DNA from: an uncultured Actinomyces sp.
GTDB lineage: Bacteria > Actinomycetota > Actinomycetes > Actinomycetales > Actinomycetaceae
Length of the DNA stretch: 6,253 nt
NCBI GenBank assembly: GCA_916719935.1
Contig: CAKAPY010000087.1
Span: 1-6,253 of the forward strand
Direction of reading: 5' to 3'
Positions 1 to 5,029 of the stretch are shown here, piece after piece. The notes below the pieces were generated by a model that saw only the letters and a list, made by a program, of their open reading frames with translations, did not search any database and was not told the origin of the DNA. The translations under genes and the position numbers were made by a program. The first letter of the stretch is position 1; every line of letters begins with the position of its first letter.

Positions 1-1
1 G

Positions 2-163
2 ACACTGCGCCAGTTCGAAGAGGAATACCAAAGCACTGGTCTCTTGCGTGGGGGCGCAACGTATTTCTACGCCGACGACCTGCCGAAAGAGCACTTCTTA
101 GAGACGCAAAATATCTACTGCATCCGCAGAGACGTCAAGCGCCGACGCAAAGGCAAGATTTAA
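2..163 (+). CDS. 3' end of an unidentified protein gene (partial)
   Basis: An open frame runs from the left edge to a TAA at 161-163 and gives the last 53 residues of a protein whose start lies outside the window. The visible part starts TLRQFEEEY, has a central stretch GGATYFYADDLPKEHF and ends in a very basic tail, DVKRRRKGKI. It reads like genuine protein: mixed composition, charged and aromatic residues, no low complexity. The stop is followed within a few bases by a strong hairpin, as expected for a real gene end. There are no membrane segments in this piece and I do not recognise the family. The basic tail could contact nucleic acid, but that is only inference. The gene faces rlmB tail to tail, so it is not in that operon. 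Confidence 0.75.
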   Translation, partial: TLRQFEEEYQSTGLLRGGATYFYADDLPKEHFLETQNIYCIRRDVKRRRKGKI

Positions 164-165
164 GG

Positions 166-198
166 AAACACCCCCAGCCTCAGGCCGGGGGTGTTGTT
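166..198. terminator. Bidirectional rho-independent terminator between convergent genes
   Basis: A perfect 9-base inverted repeat, AACACCCCC (167-175) and GGGGGTGTT (187-195), has a further GCC/GGC pairing inside it around a TCA loop. It starts three bases after the stop of the left-edge gene and ends 32 bases past the stop of rlmB. The bases after the stem are moderately U-rich in both directions (TGTT then GTT on the plus strand, TGTTTCC on the minus strand). The most economical reading is one stem ending both convergent transcripts. Confidence 0.85.
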
Positions 199-227
199 CC
201 CATTGAGCGCTAGTTTCGCTACTCTCG

Positions 228-1214
228 CTACTTTTCTGCGCGGGCGCGACGAAGCGAATCGACCTCGTAGAGGGCAATTCCCGTTGCAACTGCTGCGTTC
301 AGGGACTCAACCGAGGAAGCGATCGGAATTGAAACGATTTGATCGCAGGTTTGGCGAACGAGGCGAGAAAGGCCATTGCCTTCAGCACCCGTGACGACGA
401 CCAGCGGGCCATCGGCCAGCTTCAGGTCACGCAGTTCGGTGTCGCCACCACCATCGAGGCCAACGACGAAGAACCCGGCCTTCTTGCAGTCTTCCAGTGC
501 ACGAACAAGATTCGTGGCGCGTGCGACGGGCACGCGAGCTGCGGCACCGGCCGAGACCTTCCACGCAGTGGTATTCACACCCGCACTGCGACGCTCTGGG
601 ATGATCACACCATCAGCGCCGAATGCACCCGAACTACGCAAGACGGCGCCCAGGTTATGCGGATCGGTGACCTGATCCAGTGCTACCAAAAGTGGAACAC
701 CCAGCTGCTGCAAAGAATCTGCAATGAGATCCTCAACGTCGCGGTATTCATAACCACGCACTTCGATGGCAACGCCCTGGTGCACTGCGCCATCGGTGGC
801 AACATCAAGGTCGCGGCGCGTCACTTCGTAGACGGGTGCGCCCAGTGCCGAGGCCAGTCGGACAACTTCCTCAACGCGGTCATCCTTCACGTTGTCAAGG
901 ACAAAGACACGTTCGATCGGTACTCCCGCACGCGCGGCCTCGGCAACAGGGTTGCGACCGGCGATCAGTTCATGTCCCTCGGCGATCTTGATGGAGGATT
1001 TCGCGCGTGCGCGTGCGATTGCGGCTTCCTGGGCCTCGCGAGCTTCACGTGCTTTCTTACGCTTGAACGCGGGATGGTAGGTGCGGTCTTCGGCCTTGGG
1101 GGTTGGACCCTTACCTTCGAGGCGACGGCGCGAGTGGCCACCGGTGCCGACCTTCGGGCCCTTCTTCGAGCCAGGCTTCCTTACGGCGCCGCGACGTCCA
1201 TCATTTCCAGCCAT
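228..1214 (-). CDS. rlmB: 23S rRNA 2'-O-ribose methyltransferase, TrmH/SpoU family (RlmB)
   Basis: This is a SPOUT-class, SAM-dependent methyltransferase of 328 residues, expected to 2'-O-methylate a guanosine of 23S rRNA (G2251 in E. coli numbering). Residues 1-80 are a lysine/arginine-rich extension typical of actinobacterial members. The substrate-binding domain starts near residue 81 (HELIAGRNPV, then HQGV at 145-148). The catalytic knotted domain has the three family motifs: DPHNLGAVLRSS (184-195), GAEGNGL (276-282) and IPIASSVESLNAA (296-308), the last two forming the SAM-binding knot. I chose the ATG at 1214 because AAGGAG lies five bases upstream; an in-frame ATG at 1247 would add 11 residues without such a site. 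The gene is last in the thrC-cysS-rlmB block and ends at the shared terminator. Some actinobacterial relatives are labelled TsnR (thiostrepton-resistance type), so the exact target nucleotide is inferred from the family. Confidence 0.96.
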   Translation of the reverse strand: MAGNDGRRGAVRKPGSKKGPKVGTGGHSRRRLEGKGPTPKAEDRTYHPAFKRKKAREAREAQEAAIARARAKSSIKIAEGHELIAGRNPVAEAARAGVPIERVFVLDNVKDDRVEEVVRLASALGAPVYEVTRRDLDVATDGAVHQGVAIEVRGYEYRDVEDLIADSLQQLGVPLLVALDQVTDPHNLGAVLRSSGAFGADGVIIPERRSAGVNTTAWKVSAGAAARVPVARATNLVRALEDCKKAGFFVVGLDGGGDTELRDLKLADGPLVVVTGAEGNGLSRLVRQTCDQIVSIPIASSVESLNAAVATGIALYEVDSLRRARAEK

Positions 1215-1219
1215 CGTGT

Positions 1220-1225
1220 CTCCTT
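1220..1225 (-). promoter_or_regulatory. Ribosome binding site of rlmB
   Basis: AAGGAG on the minus strand is followed by ACACG and then the ATG at 1214. It decides the start in favour of the shorter, 328-residue protein. It contrasts with thrC, cysS and ispF, which lack a well-placed Shine-Dalgarno, and so suggests that rlmB is translated from a leadered or read-through transcript. Confidence 0.85.
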
Positions 1226-1238
1226 GTTTTGTCGTGAA

Positions 1239-1261
1239 CTGACACAAGCATACGGTGTCAG
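1239..1261 (-). other. Hairpin/inverted repeat in the rlmB leader, overlapping a small-ORF stop
   Basis: On the minus strand CTGACAC (1261-1255) and GTGTCAG (1245-1239) form a perfect 7-base inverted repeat with a 9-base spacer. The left arm contains the TGA stop of the small ORF at 1258-1311, and the right arm ends 13 bases before the rlmB Shine-Dalgarno. No T-tract follows, so it is not a standard terminator. It could be a leader hairpin, an RNA processing site or a protein-binding dyad. Seven perfect pairs are seen; any function is inference. Confidence 0.45.
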
Positions 1262-1311
1262 CTCAGCATCAGGGCGGCTAGGGCGCGCTTTAATCGATTT
1301 CGCACCCGCAT
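1258..1311 (-). CDS. Candidate 17-residue small protein or leader peptide between cysS and rlmB
   Basis: A short frame reads MRVRNRLKRALAALMLS and then TGA. Its ATG is preceded by GGAGGTGA with five bases between, an eight-base perfect complement to the 16S rRNA 3' end and better than the site of any other gene here. The peptide is split in character: residues 1-9 carry five basic side chains, and residues 10-17 are hydrophobic (ALAALMLS). It resembles a signal-peptide start or a small membrane-associating peptide. It lies 27 bases after the cysS stop and in the same frame, with one TAA between, and its own stop is inside a hairpin 43 bases upstream of rlmB. It includes the codons TTA and CTA, likely uncommon in such a genome. 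It could be a genuine small protein, a regulatory leader for rlmB, or chance. I do not recognise a family. Confidence 0.4.
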   Translation of the reverse strand: MRVRNRLKRALAALMLS

Positions 1312-1316
1312 GCTCG

Positions 1317-1324
1317 TCACCTCC
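1317..1324 (-). promoter_or_regulatory. Strong Shine-Dalgarno ahead of the 17-residue ORF
   Basis: GGAGGTGA on the minus strand matches the anti-Shine-Dalgarno UCACCUCC over eight bases and lies five bases before an ATG. It stands in an intergenic stretch, 14 bases past the cysS stop and about 100 bases before the rlmB start, so it cannot serve rlmB directly. Confidence 0.55.
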
Positions 1325-1338
1325 ACGAGCCGGCCGAA

Positions 1339-2802
1339 TTATCCAAGGCTCCAGGTTGCTCCGTCTTTTCCATCCGCAACCTGAACACCGGCCTGGGCCA
1401 GTCGATCACGGATTTGATCGGCAGTAGACCAATCCTTATCAGCACGCGCCTGAGCACGCTGTTCAAGCAATGCCCCGACAAGCACGTCAAGCGCATGCTT
1501 TTGCGGGTCCTCAGCAGCTTCTCCCGAGGCCGATACCCCCGCCCCAGCATGTGCCCACTGGGGTGATGCCGGATCCAACCCGAGTACATCGAGCATGGAG
1601 CGGACCAGGATTTGCTGGCGTTTAATCGCCTGATTATCCCCTTCAGCCAAGGCAATATTGCCCAGCTTAAGCTGCTCATGAACCGCTGCCAATGCACCGG
1701 CAACATTGAGATCATCATCCATAGCATTGGTGAAAGCCTCGGGGAGCTCTTCGGGGCTCAAGAACAGTTCCTCCGGGCTTGCTGCACCAACGGCCTCGAT
1801 TGATCGGGTAACGAAAGCTGAGAACTTCTCCCAAGCAGCGTTTGCATCCGGAAGAGTGTCAGGTCCCCACTCGATGGCACTGCGGTAATGCACCGTTGAA
1901 AGTGCCCAACGCACTGCAGCCGCGGGGAAATCCTGTGTCAGAGTCTCAATTGAAAGGACATTTCCCAAAGACTTCGACATCTTTTCGCCCTTGGTGGTCA
2001 CCCAGGCGTTGTGGACCCACAACTGCGCAAAATCCCATCCCGCAGCGTGCGATTGTGCCTGTTCATTTTCGTGGTGAGGGAAGCGCAGATCGATGCCACC
2101 ACCGTGAATATCGAAGGTTTCACCCAAGTAGCGGTAGGACATCGCAGAGCATTCGAGGTGCCAACCCGGGCGCCCCCTCCCCCAAGGAGAATCCCACGAG
2201 GCCGTGGCTGGTTCTTCGGGCTTTGCGGCCTTCCAAAGCGCGAAGTCACGCGGATCCTTCTTCCCGGCCTCGGTCGCGGAATCAATCTGCGATTCGTCTT
2301 CGGTCGTGCGCATGTCTTCAAGACGCTGGTGGGTGAGCGAGCCATAGTCTTTTTGCGAGGCCACCGAGAAGTAGACGTTTCCTGCGCCGTCGCTGTACGC
2401 GTGACCGCGATCCACCAAACGTTGGATCAGAGCAATCTGCTCTGGGATATGTCCGGTCGCACGCGGTTCATAGGTGGGGTCAAGCACACCGAGCTTGTGA
2501 TAAGCCTCAGTAAATTCACGCTCATAGCGCTGCGCCCATGCCCACCAGGGCACGCCAGCTTCTGCAGACTTGCGAAGGATTTTGTCATCAATATCCGTGA
2601 CATTACGGATATAGGTCACCTCAAGACCGCTGCGCTTAAGCCAACGAATTAAGGAATCGAAAGCGACCGCAGAACGCAGATGCCCAACGTGGGGAGAACC
2701 CTGAACGGTTGCACCACACAGGTAAATTCCCACATGTCCGGGCACCACTGGATTCAGTGGCTGCAAGCGTGCGGTTTTCGAATCGTACAGGTGAAGGCTC
2801 AT
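1339..2802 (-). CDS. cysS: Cysteinyl-tRNA synthetase
   Basis: A class I aminoacyl-tRNA synthetase of 487 residues, the usual full length, which charges tRNA-Cys with cysteine using ATP in the cytoplasm. The HIGH signature appears as HVGH (38-41) and KMSKS is intact (274-278). The zinc ligands line up with the family as C29, C218, H243 and E247. The Rossmann-fold core is followed by MDDDLN (361-366) and a helical anticodon-binding part, ending in GATWSLG. The mycothiol enzyme MshC is related but shorter and lacks this complete tRNA-binding C-terminus, so CysS is the better call. The ATG at 2802 matches the normal family start (MSLHLYDS). There is no well-spaced Shine-Dalgarno, because AAGG lies almost against the ATG; a TACCAT box six bases upstream suggests a leaderless transcript. 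It lies 70 bases after thrC and 124 bases before rlmB. Confidence 0.98.
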   Translation of the reverse strand: MSLHLYDSKTARLQPLNPVVPGHVGIYLCGATVQGSPHVGHLRSAVAFDSLIRWLKRSGLEVTYIRNVTDIDDKILRKSAEAGVPWWAWAQRYEREFTEAYHKLGVLDPTYEPRATGHIPEQIALIQRLVDRGHAYSDGAGNVYFSVASQKDYGSLTHQRLEDMRTTEDESQIDSATEAGKKDPRDFALWKAAKPEEPATASWDSPWGRGRPGWHLECSAMSYRYLGETFDIHGGGIDLRFPHHENEQAQSHAAGWDFAQLWVHNAWVTTKGEKMSKSLGNVLSIETLTQDFPAAAVRWALSTVHYRSAIEWGPDTLPDANAAWEKFSAFVTRSIEAVGAASPEELFLSPEELPEAFTNAMDDDLNVAGALAAVHEQLKLGNIALAEGDNQAIKRQQILVRSMLDVLGLDPASPQWAHAGAGVSASGEAAEDPQKHALDVLVGALLEQRAQARADKDWSTADQIRDRLAQAGVQVADGKDGATWSLG

Positions 2803-2831
2803 ACCTTCATGGTAAAGGGTGCCACCTTCAT
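2803..2831 (-). repeat. Two direct copies of ATGAAGGT at a 21-base period upstream of cysS
   Basis: On the minus strand the exact octamer ATGAAGGT occurs at 2831-2824 and again at 2810-2803, where it ends against the cysS ATG. The period of 21 bases is two helical turns, so both copies face the same side of the DNA. The downstream copy overlaps the proposed -10 box. It could be a tandem operator or coincidence. Confidence 0.35.
2809..2814 (-). promoter_or_regulatory. Putative -10 box of a leaderless cysS promoter
   Basis: TACCAT (TANNNT) is followed by GAAGGT and then the cysS ATG, which would place transcription start at the A of the ATG. The same six-base spacing is seen at thrC and ispF. 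I see no convincing -35 element. It would give cysS, and rlmB behind it, their own promoter inside the thrC-cysS gap. Confidence 0.45.
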
Positions 2832-2872
2832 TTGGAGACCGGTTCGGCTTCCGGGACCGTGTAACGAAGAAA

Positions 2873-4327
2873 TTAGCGCTCTGCCTTGACCCTGCTCTGA
2901 ATAAGCTCTTTCAAGGCATCAACGTCGCGAGGCAATTCAACAACCCTCTGCTCGTGCCCTTCAATATCTGCAAAACGGGGCGGTACCGGTGGGACGAAAC
3001 CAACAGCCTCGACAATGGTTTCTTCGAACTTCACGGGAAGCGCAGTCTCCATCACTGCGACGGGACCCTCAAGTTTGTCGCGCAATTGGCGAGCAACCTG
3101 CACCCCATCGGCGGTGTGTGGATCCAAGAGGTAGTGCGATTCCTCCCAGGTGCGCCGAATTTGGGCCAGCCGATCTGCGTGAGTGGACGAGGCCGCAAGG
3201 AAGCCGAAGTTCTGCTGAAGTTGTGCGAATTCTTCAGTTCGAGAAAGGTCGAAATATCCCTGAGTGGCAACGTGGTTGAAGAGATCGCGCGTACGGGCCG
3301 CATCCCGTCCAAGGAGATCAAAAATAAAACGTTCGAAGTTTGAGGCCTTCGAGATATCCATCGAAGGTGAGGAGGTCGCAAGAGTATCTTCACTGCTTCG
3401 AACCCGGTATACGCCCGTTCGGAAGAACTCCTCAAGAACGTTATTTTCGTTTGTAGCAACGACCAAAGACTCAAGGGGAAGCCCCATCTGGCGGGCAATA
3501 TGCGCTGCGCAGATATTGCCGAAATTCCCACTGGGGACGACGACATTGAGGCGCAGGTCAGGCGTGCCTGTCTGAAGGCGAATGCGCAGCCAAGACGCAA
3601 TGTAATACACAACCTGTGCCAGCAAACGGGCCCAATTGATGGAGTTAACCGCACCGATATGCCACTGCTGTTTGAAGTCGGCATCGATGTTGACGGCTTT
3701 AACGAGGTCTTGGCAGTCGTCAAAGACGCCATCAACTGCGACATTGACGATGTTGTCATCAAGGAGGGAGAACATCTGTGCGCGCTGGAAGGGAGTCATG
3801 CGCCCGGCGGGAGTGAGCATGACGACGCTGAGGCCTAAGCGGCCTCGGAGCGCGTATTCCGCTGCGCTTCCGGTATCACCCGAGGTTGCACCAACGATGG
3901 TCAGCCAATCCCCGCGTCGTCCCAACTCGTATTCGAATAGCTCACCAAGAAGCTGCATTGCCATATCTTTAAATGCAGCCGTAGGGCCATTAGACAGGTG
4001 GGCAAGCCAGAGGTTTTCTTCTGCGTTCACACACGTAACCGGAACAATTTCGGGGTCCGAAAATACGGGGGTACGGTATGCACGAGCGCAGATACCATCG
4101 AGATCCTCACGCGGAATGTCATCGATGAAGAGCGCCAGCACCTCAGCAGCAAGCGCGGCGTAGCCGTGCTGAGTGAGCACATCCTGCCAACGATTCAGCT
4201 GCTCAGCATTGAGCTGAGGGTATGTTTCGGGCAGGTAGAGCCCACCATCCGGCGCTAGACCTGCGAGCAAAATATCGCAGAAGGAGGCGGAAGCGGCCTG
4301 AGGATCTCTGGTCGAAATGTAACGCAC
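2873..4327 (-). CDS. thrC: Threonine synthase, long (THR4-like) form
   Basis: A PLP enzyme of 484 residues that converts O-phosphohomoserine and water to threonine and phosphate, the last step of threonine synthesis. The N-terminal domain (MRYISTRD, then LAPDGGLYLPE at 24-34) is typical of the long form found in yeast, E. coli and corynebacteria, and unlike the roughly 360-residue mycobacterial type. The PLP lysine is K120 in SNGPTAAFKD (112-121). SGDTGSAA (149-156) and PSGNFGN (265-271) are the substrate- and phosphate-binding loops. The frame is intact. The start is GTG at 4327, and no other start in frame fits the conserved N-terminus. There is no strong Shine-Dalgarno; TAGGGT lies six bases upstream, which suggests a leaderless mRNA. 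Divergent from ispF and 70 bases ahead of cysS, it heads the minus-strand block. No threonine or isoleucine codon-rich leader is seen. Confidence 0.97.
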   Translation of the reverse strand: MRYISTRDPQAASASFCDILLAGLAPDGGLYLPETYPQLNAEQLNRWQDVLTQHGYAALAAEVLALFIDDIPREDLDGICARAYRTPVFSDPEIVPVTCVNAEENLWLAHLSNGPTAAFKDMAMQLLGELFEYELGRRGDWLTIVGATSGDTGSAAEYALRGRLGLSVVMLTPAGRMTPFQRAQMFSLLDDNIVNVAVDGVFDDCQDLVKAVNIDADFKQQWHIGAVNSINWARLLAQVVYYIASWLRIRLQTGTPDLRLNVVVPSGNFGNICAAHIARQMGLPLESLVVATNENNVLEEFFRTGVYRVRSSEDTLATSSPSMDISKASNFERFIFDLLGRDAARTRDLFNHVATQGYFDLSRTEEFAQLQQNFGFLAASSTHADRLAQIRRTWEESHYLLDPHTADGVQVARQLRDKLEGPVAVMETALPVKFEETIVEAVGFVPPVPPRFADIEGHEQRVVELPRDVDALKELIQSRVKAER

Positions 4328-4330
4328 GCT

Positions 4331-4346
4331 CTCACCCTACCGTGAG
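4331..4346. promoter_or_regulatory. Small dyad enclosing the thrC -10 box
   Basis: CTCAC (4331-4335) and GTGAG (4342-4346) form a 5-base inverted repeat around a 6-base centre. The proposed thrC -10 box (4334-4339) lies mostly in that centre. A repressor bound here would block thrC transcription. The arms are short, so chance is a real possibility. Confidence 0.3.
4334..4339 (-). promoter_or_regulatory. Putative -10 box of a leaderless thrC promoter
   Basis: TAGGGT on the minus strand is followed by GAGAGC and then the GTG start of thrC. The spacing puts the likely transcription start at the G of GTG. No clear TTGAC-like -35 element is visible at 16-18 bases. It supports the GTG call despite the missing Shine-Dalgarno. 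Confidence 0.5.
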
Positions 4347-4362
4347 CGGGTGGCTCGAGAAG

Positions 4363-4388
4363 GATGAAGCGTTTCATCTGAGACGCTT
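4363..4388. promoter_or_regulatory. Overlapping alternative dyads in the thrC/ispF divergent region
   Basis: Two inverted repeats share bases. GATGAA (4363-4368) and TTCATC (4373-4378) form a perfect 6-base dyad around GCGT. AAGCGTTTC (4367-4375) and GAGACGCTT (4380-4388) form a 9-pair dyad, with one G-T wobble, around a 4-base loop. They cannot form together as hairpins. No T-tract follows on either strand, so a terminator is unlikely. The site is 23 bases upstream of the thrC -10 and 45 bases upstream of the ispF -10, which suits an operator acting on either promoter. Its function is inferred from position only. Confidence 0.4.
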
Positions 4389-4433
4389 TGTGGAGAGAAC
4401 CAGAAAGTAGACGCAAATGCCCGCCAGGCGATT

Positions 4434-4439
4434 TAGGCT
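4434..4439 (+). promoter_or_regulatory. Putative -10 box of a leaderless ispF promoter
   Basis: TAGGCT is followed by ACTGGC and then the ATG of ispF, giving a predicted transcription start at the A of the ATG. Apart from a weak AGG there is no Shine-Dalgarno. The box has the same TAGGNT form and spacing as the one facing thrC on the other strand. The -35 region is not recognisable; TAGACG at 4408-4413 is a poor candidate with overlong spacing. Confidence 0.5.
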
Positions 4440-4445
4440 ACTGGC

Positions 4446-4958
4446 ATGAGTGAAATGTCTTCGCTTCCTTTCCCCTACCGGGTTGGGCAAGCAATTGATG
4501 TCCATGCATATGCTGATCCGCAGTCAGATTTCGGGAATAAAACGCTGTGGCTTGCATGCCTTGAATGGCCAGGAGAAATCCCTCTTGAAGGGCATTCGGA
4601 TGGCGATGCTGCCGCACATGCCACCTGCGACGCGCTCTTGGCCGCCGCAGGACTGGGAGATCTCGGAACAAATTTTGGAACCGATCACCCCGAATGGGCA
4701 GGAGCATCAGGGAAGGCATTTCTTGAAGAAGTCCGCCGAATGCTGGCAGATACCGGTTGGTTCATTGGGAACGTCACGGTTCAAGTCATTGCAAAGCGCC
4801 CGCGCATGATGAAACGCCTCGAAGAAGCCTCGCAGGCGATGAGCCAGATTCTTGGGGCCCCCGTCTCTGTTTCGGCAACAACAACTGACGGCCTCGGGTT
4901 CACTGGCAGGGGTGAAGGTATCGCTGCAAGTGCTACCGCTCTGATCTATCGCAAGTAA
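4446..4958 (+). CDS. ispF: 2-C-methyl-D-erythritol 2,4-cyclodiphosphate synthase
   Basis: This 170-residue trimeric enzyme of the MEP isoprenoid pathway converts CDP-methylerythritol 2-phosphate to the cyclic diphosphate, releasing CMP. The metal ligands correspond to D18 and H20 (in RVGQAIDVHAY, 12-22) and H50 (GHSDGD, 49-54). LGDLGTNFGTDHPEWAGASG (70-89) and ATTTDGLGFTGRGEG (144-158) are the substrate-loop and C-terminal signatures. Two substitutions relative to E. coli, Gly for Ala in HSDAD and Asp for Glu in the ATTTE segment, look mild; the second is usual in actinobacteria as I recall them. The length is close to the family norm, with about ten extra N-terminal residues. A second ATG at 4455 (residue 4) is a possible alternative start, but 4446 fits the -10 spacing. 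The usual partner ispD is not adjacent on the visible side. ispF stands alone, divergent from thrC and convergent with the transporter gene. Confidence 0.97.
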   Translation: MSEMSSLPFPYRVGQAIDVHAYADPQSDFGNKTLWLACLEWPGEIPLEGHSDGDAAAHATCDALLAAAGLGDLGTNFGTDHPEWAGASGKAFLEEVRRMLADTGWFIGNVTVQVIAKRPRMMKRLEEASQAMSQILGAPVSVSATTTDGLGFTGRGEGIAASATALIYRK

Positions 4959-4970
4959 CAGCGCACTTCA

Positions 4971-4983
4971 CGTGAGTTTCACG
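4971..4983. other. Small hairpin after ispF
   Basis: CGTGA (4971-4975) and TCACG (4979-4983) flank GTT, 12 bases past the ispF stop. The stem is only five pairs and no U-run follows on the plus strand, so it is at best a weak 3' end structure for ispF. The palindrome TCACGTGA overlaps its left arm. Confidence 0.25.
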
Positions 4984-4985
4984 CG

Positions 4986-5025
4986 AAAAACAAGGCGGAG
5001 CCTGAACTCTCCTCACGCATGCTCC
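4986..5025 (-). terminator. Possible terminator of the MFS transporter gene
   Basis: On the minus strand GGAGC (5025-5021) and GCTCC (5001-4997), with inner TGA/TCA pairing, form an imperfect stem-loop beginning four bases after the transporter stop. GCCTTGTTTTT follows, ending at 4986. The stem is short and the U-run starts several bases away, so this is a tentative call. Nothing else in the 71-base gap looks like a terminator. Confidence 0.35.
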
Positions 5026-5029
5026 AGAG

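Noticed and set aside
98..289. A 63-codon minus-strand frame across the left terminator
   Set aside because: It spans the terminator and the ends of two convergent genes and has no ribosome binding site.
1215..1247. Upstream ATG at 1247 giving RlmB 11 extra residues
   Set aside because: The ATG at 1214 has AAGGAG five bases upstream and gives the MAGN start common in actinobacterial homologues; the extra residues have no support.
339..1427. A 362-codon open frame on the plus strand opposite rlmB, longer than rlmB itself
   Set aside because: It is exactly antisense to a clear RlmB and spills over the cysS end. The product has no recognisable motif and an erratic, Cys/Thr/Arg-rich composition. 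This is the usual mirror frame of GC-rich coding DNA.
1842..2652. Plus-strand frames of 164 and 213 codons opposite cysS
   Set aside because: Both lie wholly inside cysS, whose motifs are intact, and their products look like shadow translations.
1339..2802. MshC, the mycothiol cysteine ligase, instead of CysS
   Set aside because: The length, the complete C-terminal anticodon-binding part and the rlmB neighbour all favour CysS.
3052..3762. A 236-codon minus-strand frame inside thrC
   Set aside because: It is a frame-shifted reading of thrC, rich in Ser, Leu and Arg, with no motif; the thrC frame is intact throughout.
4364..4381. A five-codon ORF MKRFI upstream of ispF
   Set aside because: It is very short, has no correctly spaced Shine-Dalgarno, and is explained by the dyad it lies in.
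4363..4388. Rho-independent terminator
   Set aside because: No T-tract follows the stem on either strand, and it lies between divergent gene starts where no transcript needs to end.
4450..4809. A 119-codon plus-strand frame overlapping ispF
   Set aside because: It is another frame of ispF; only the 4446-4958 frame carries the metal ligands and signatures.
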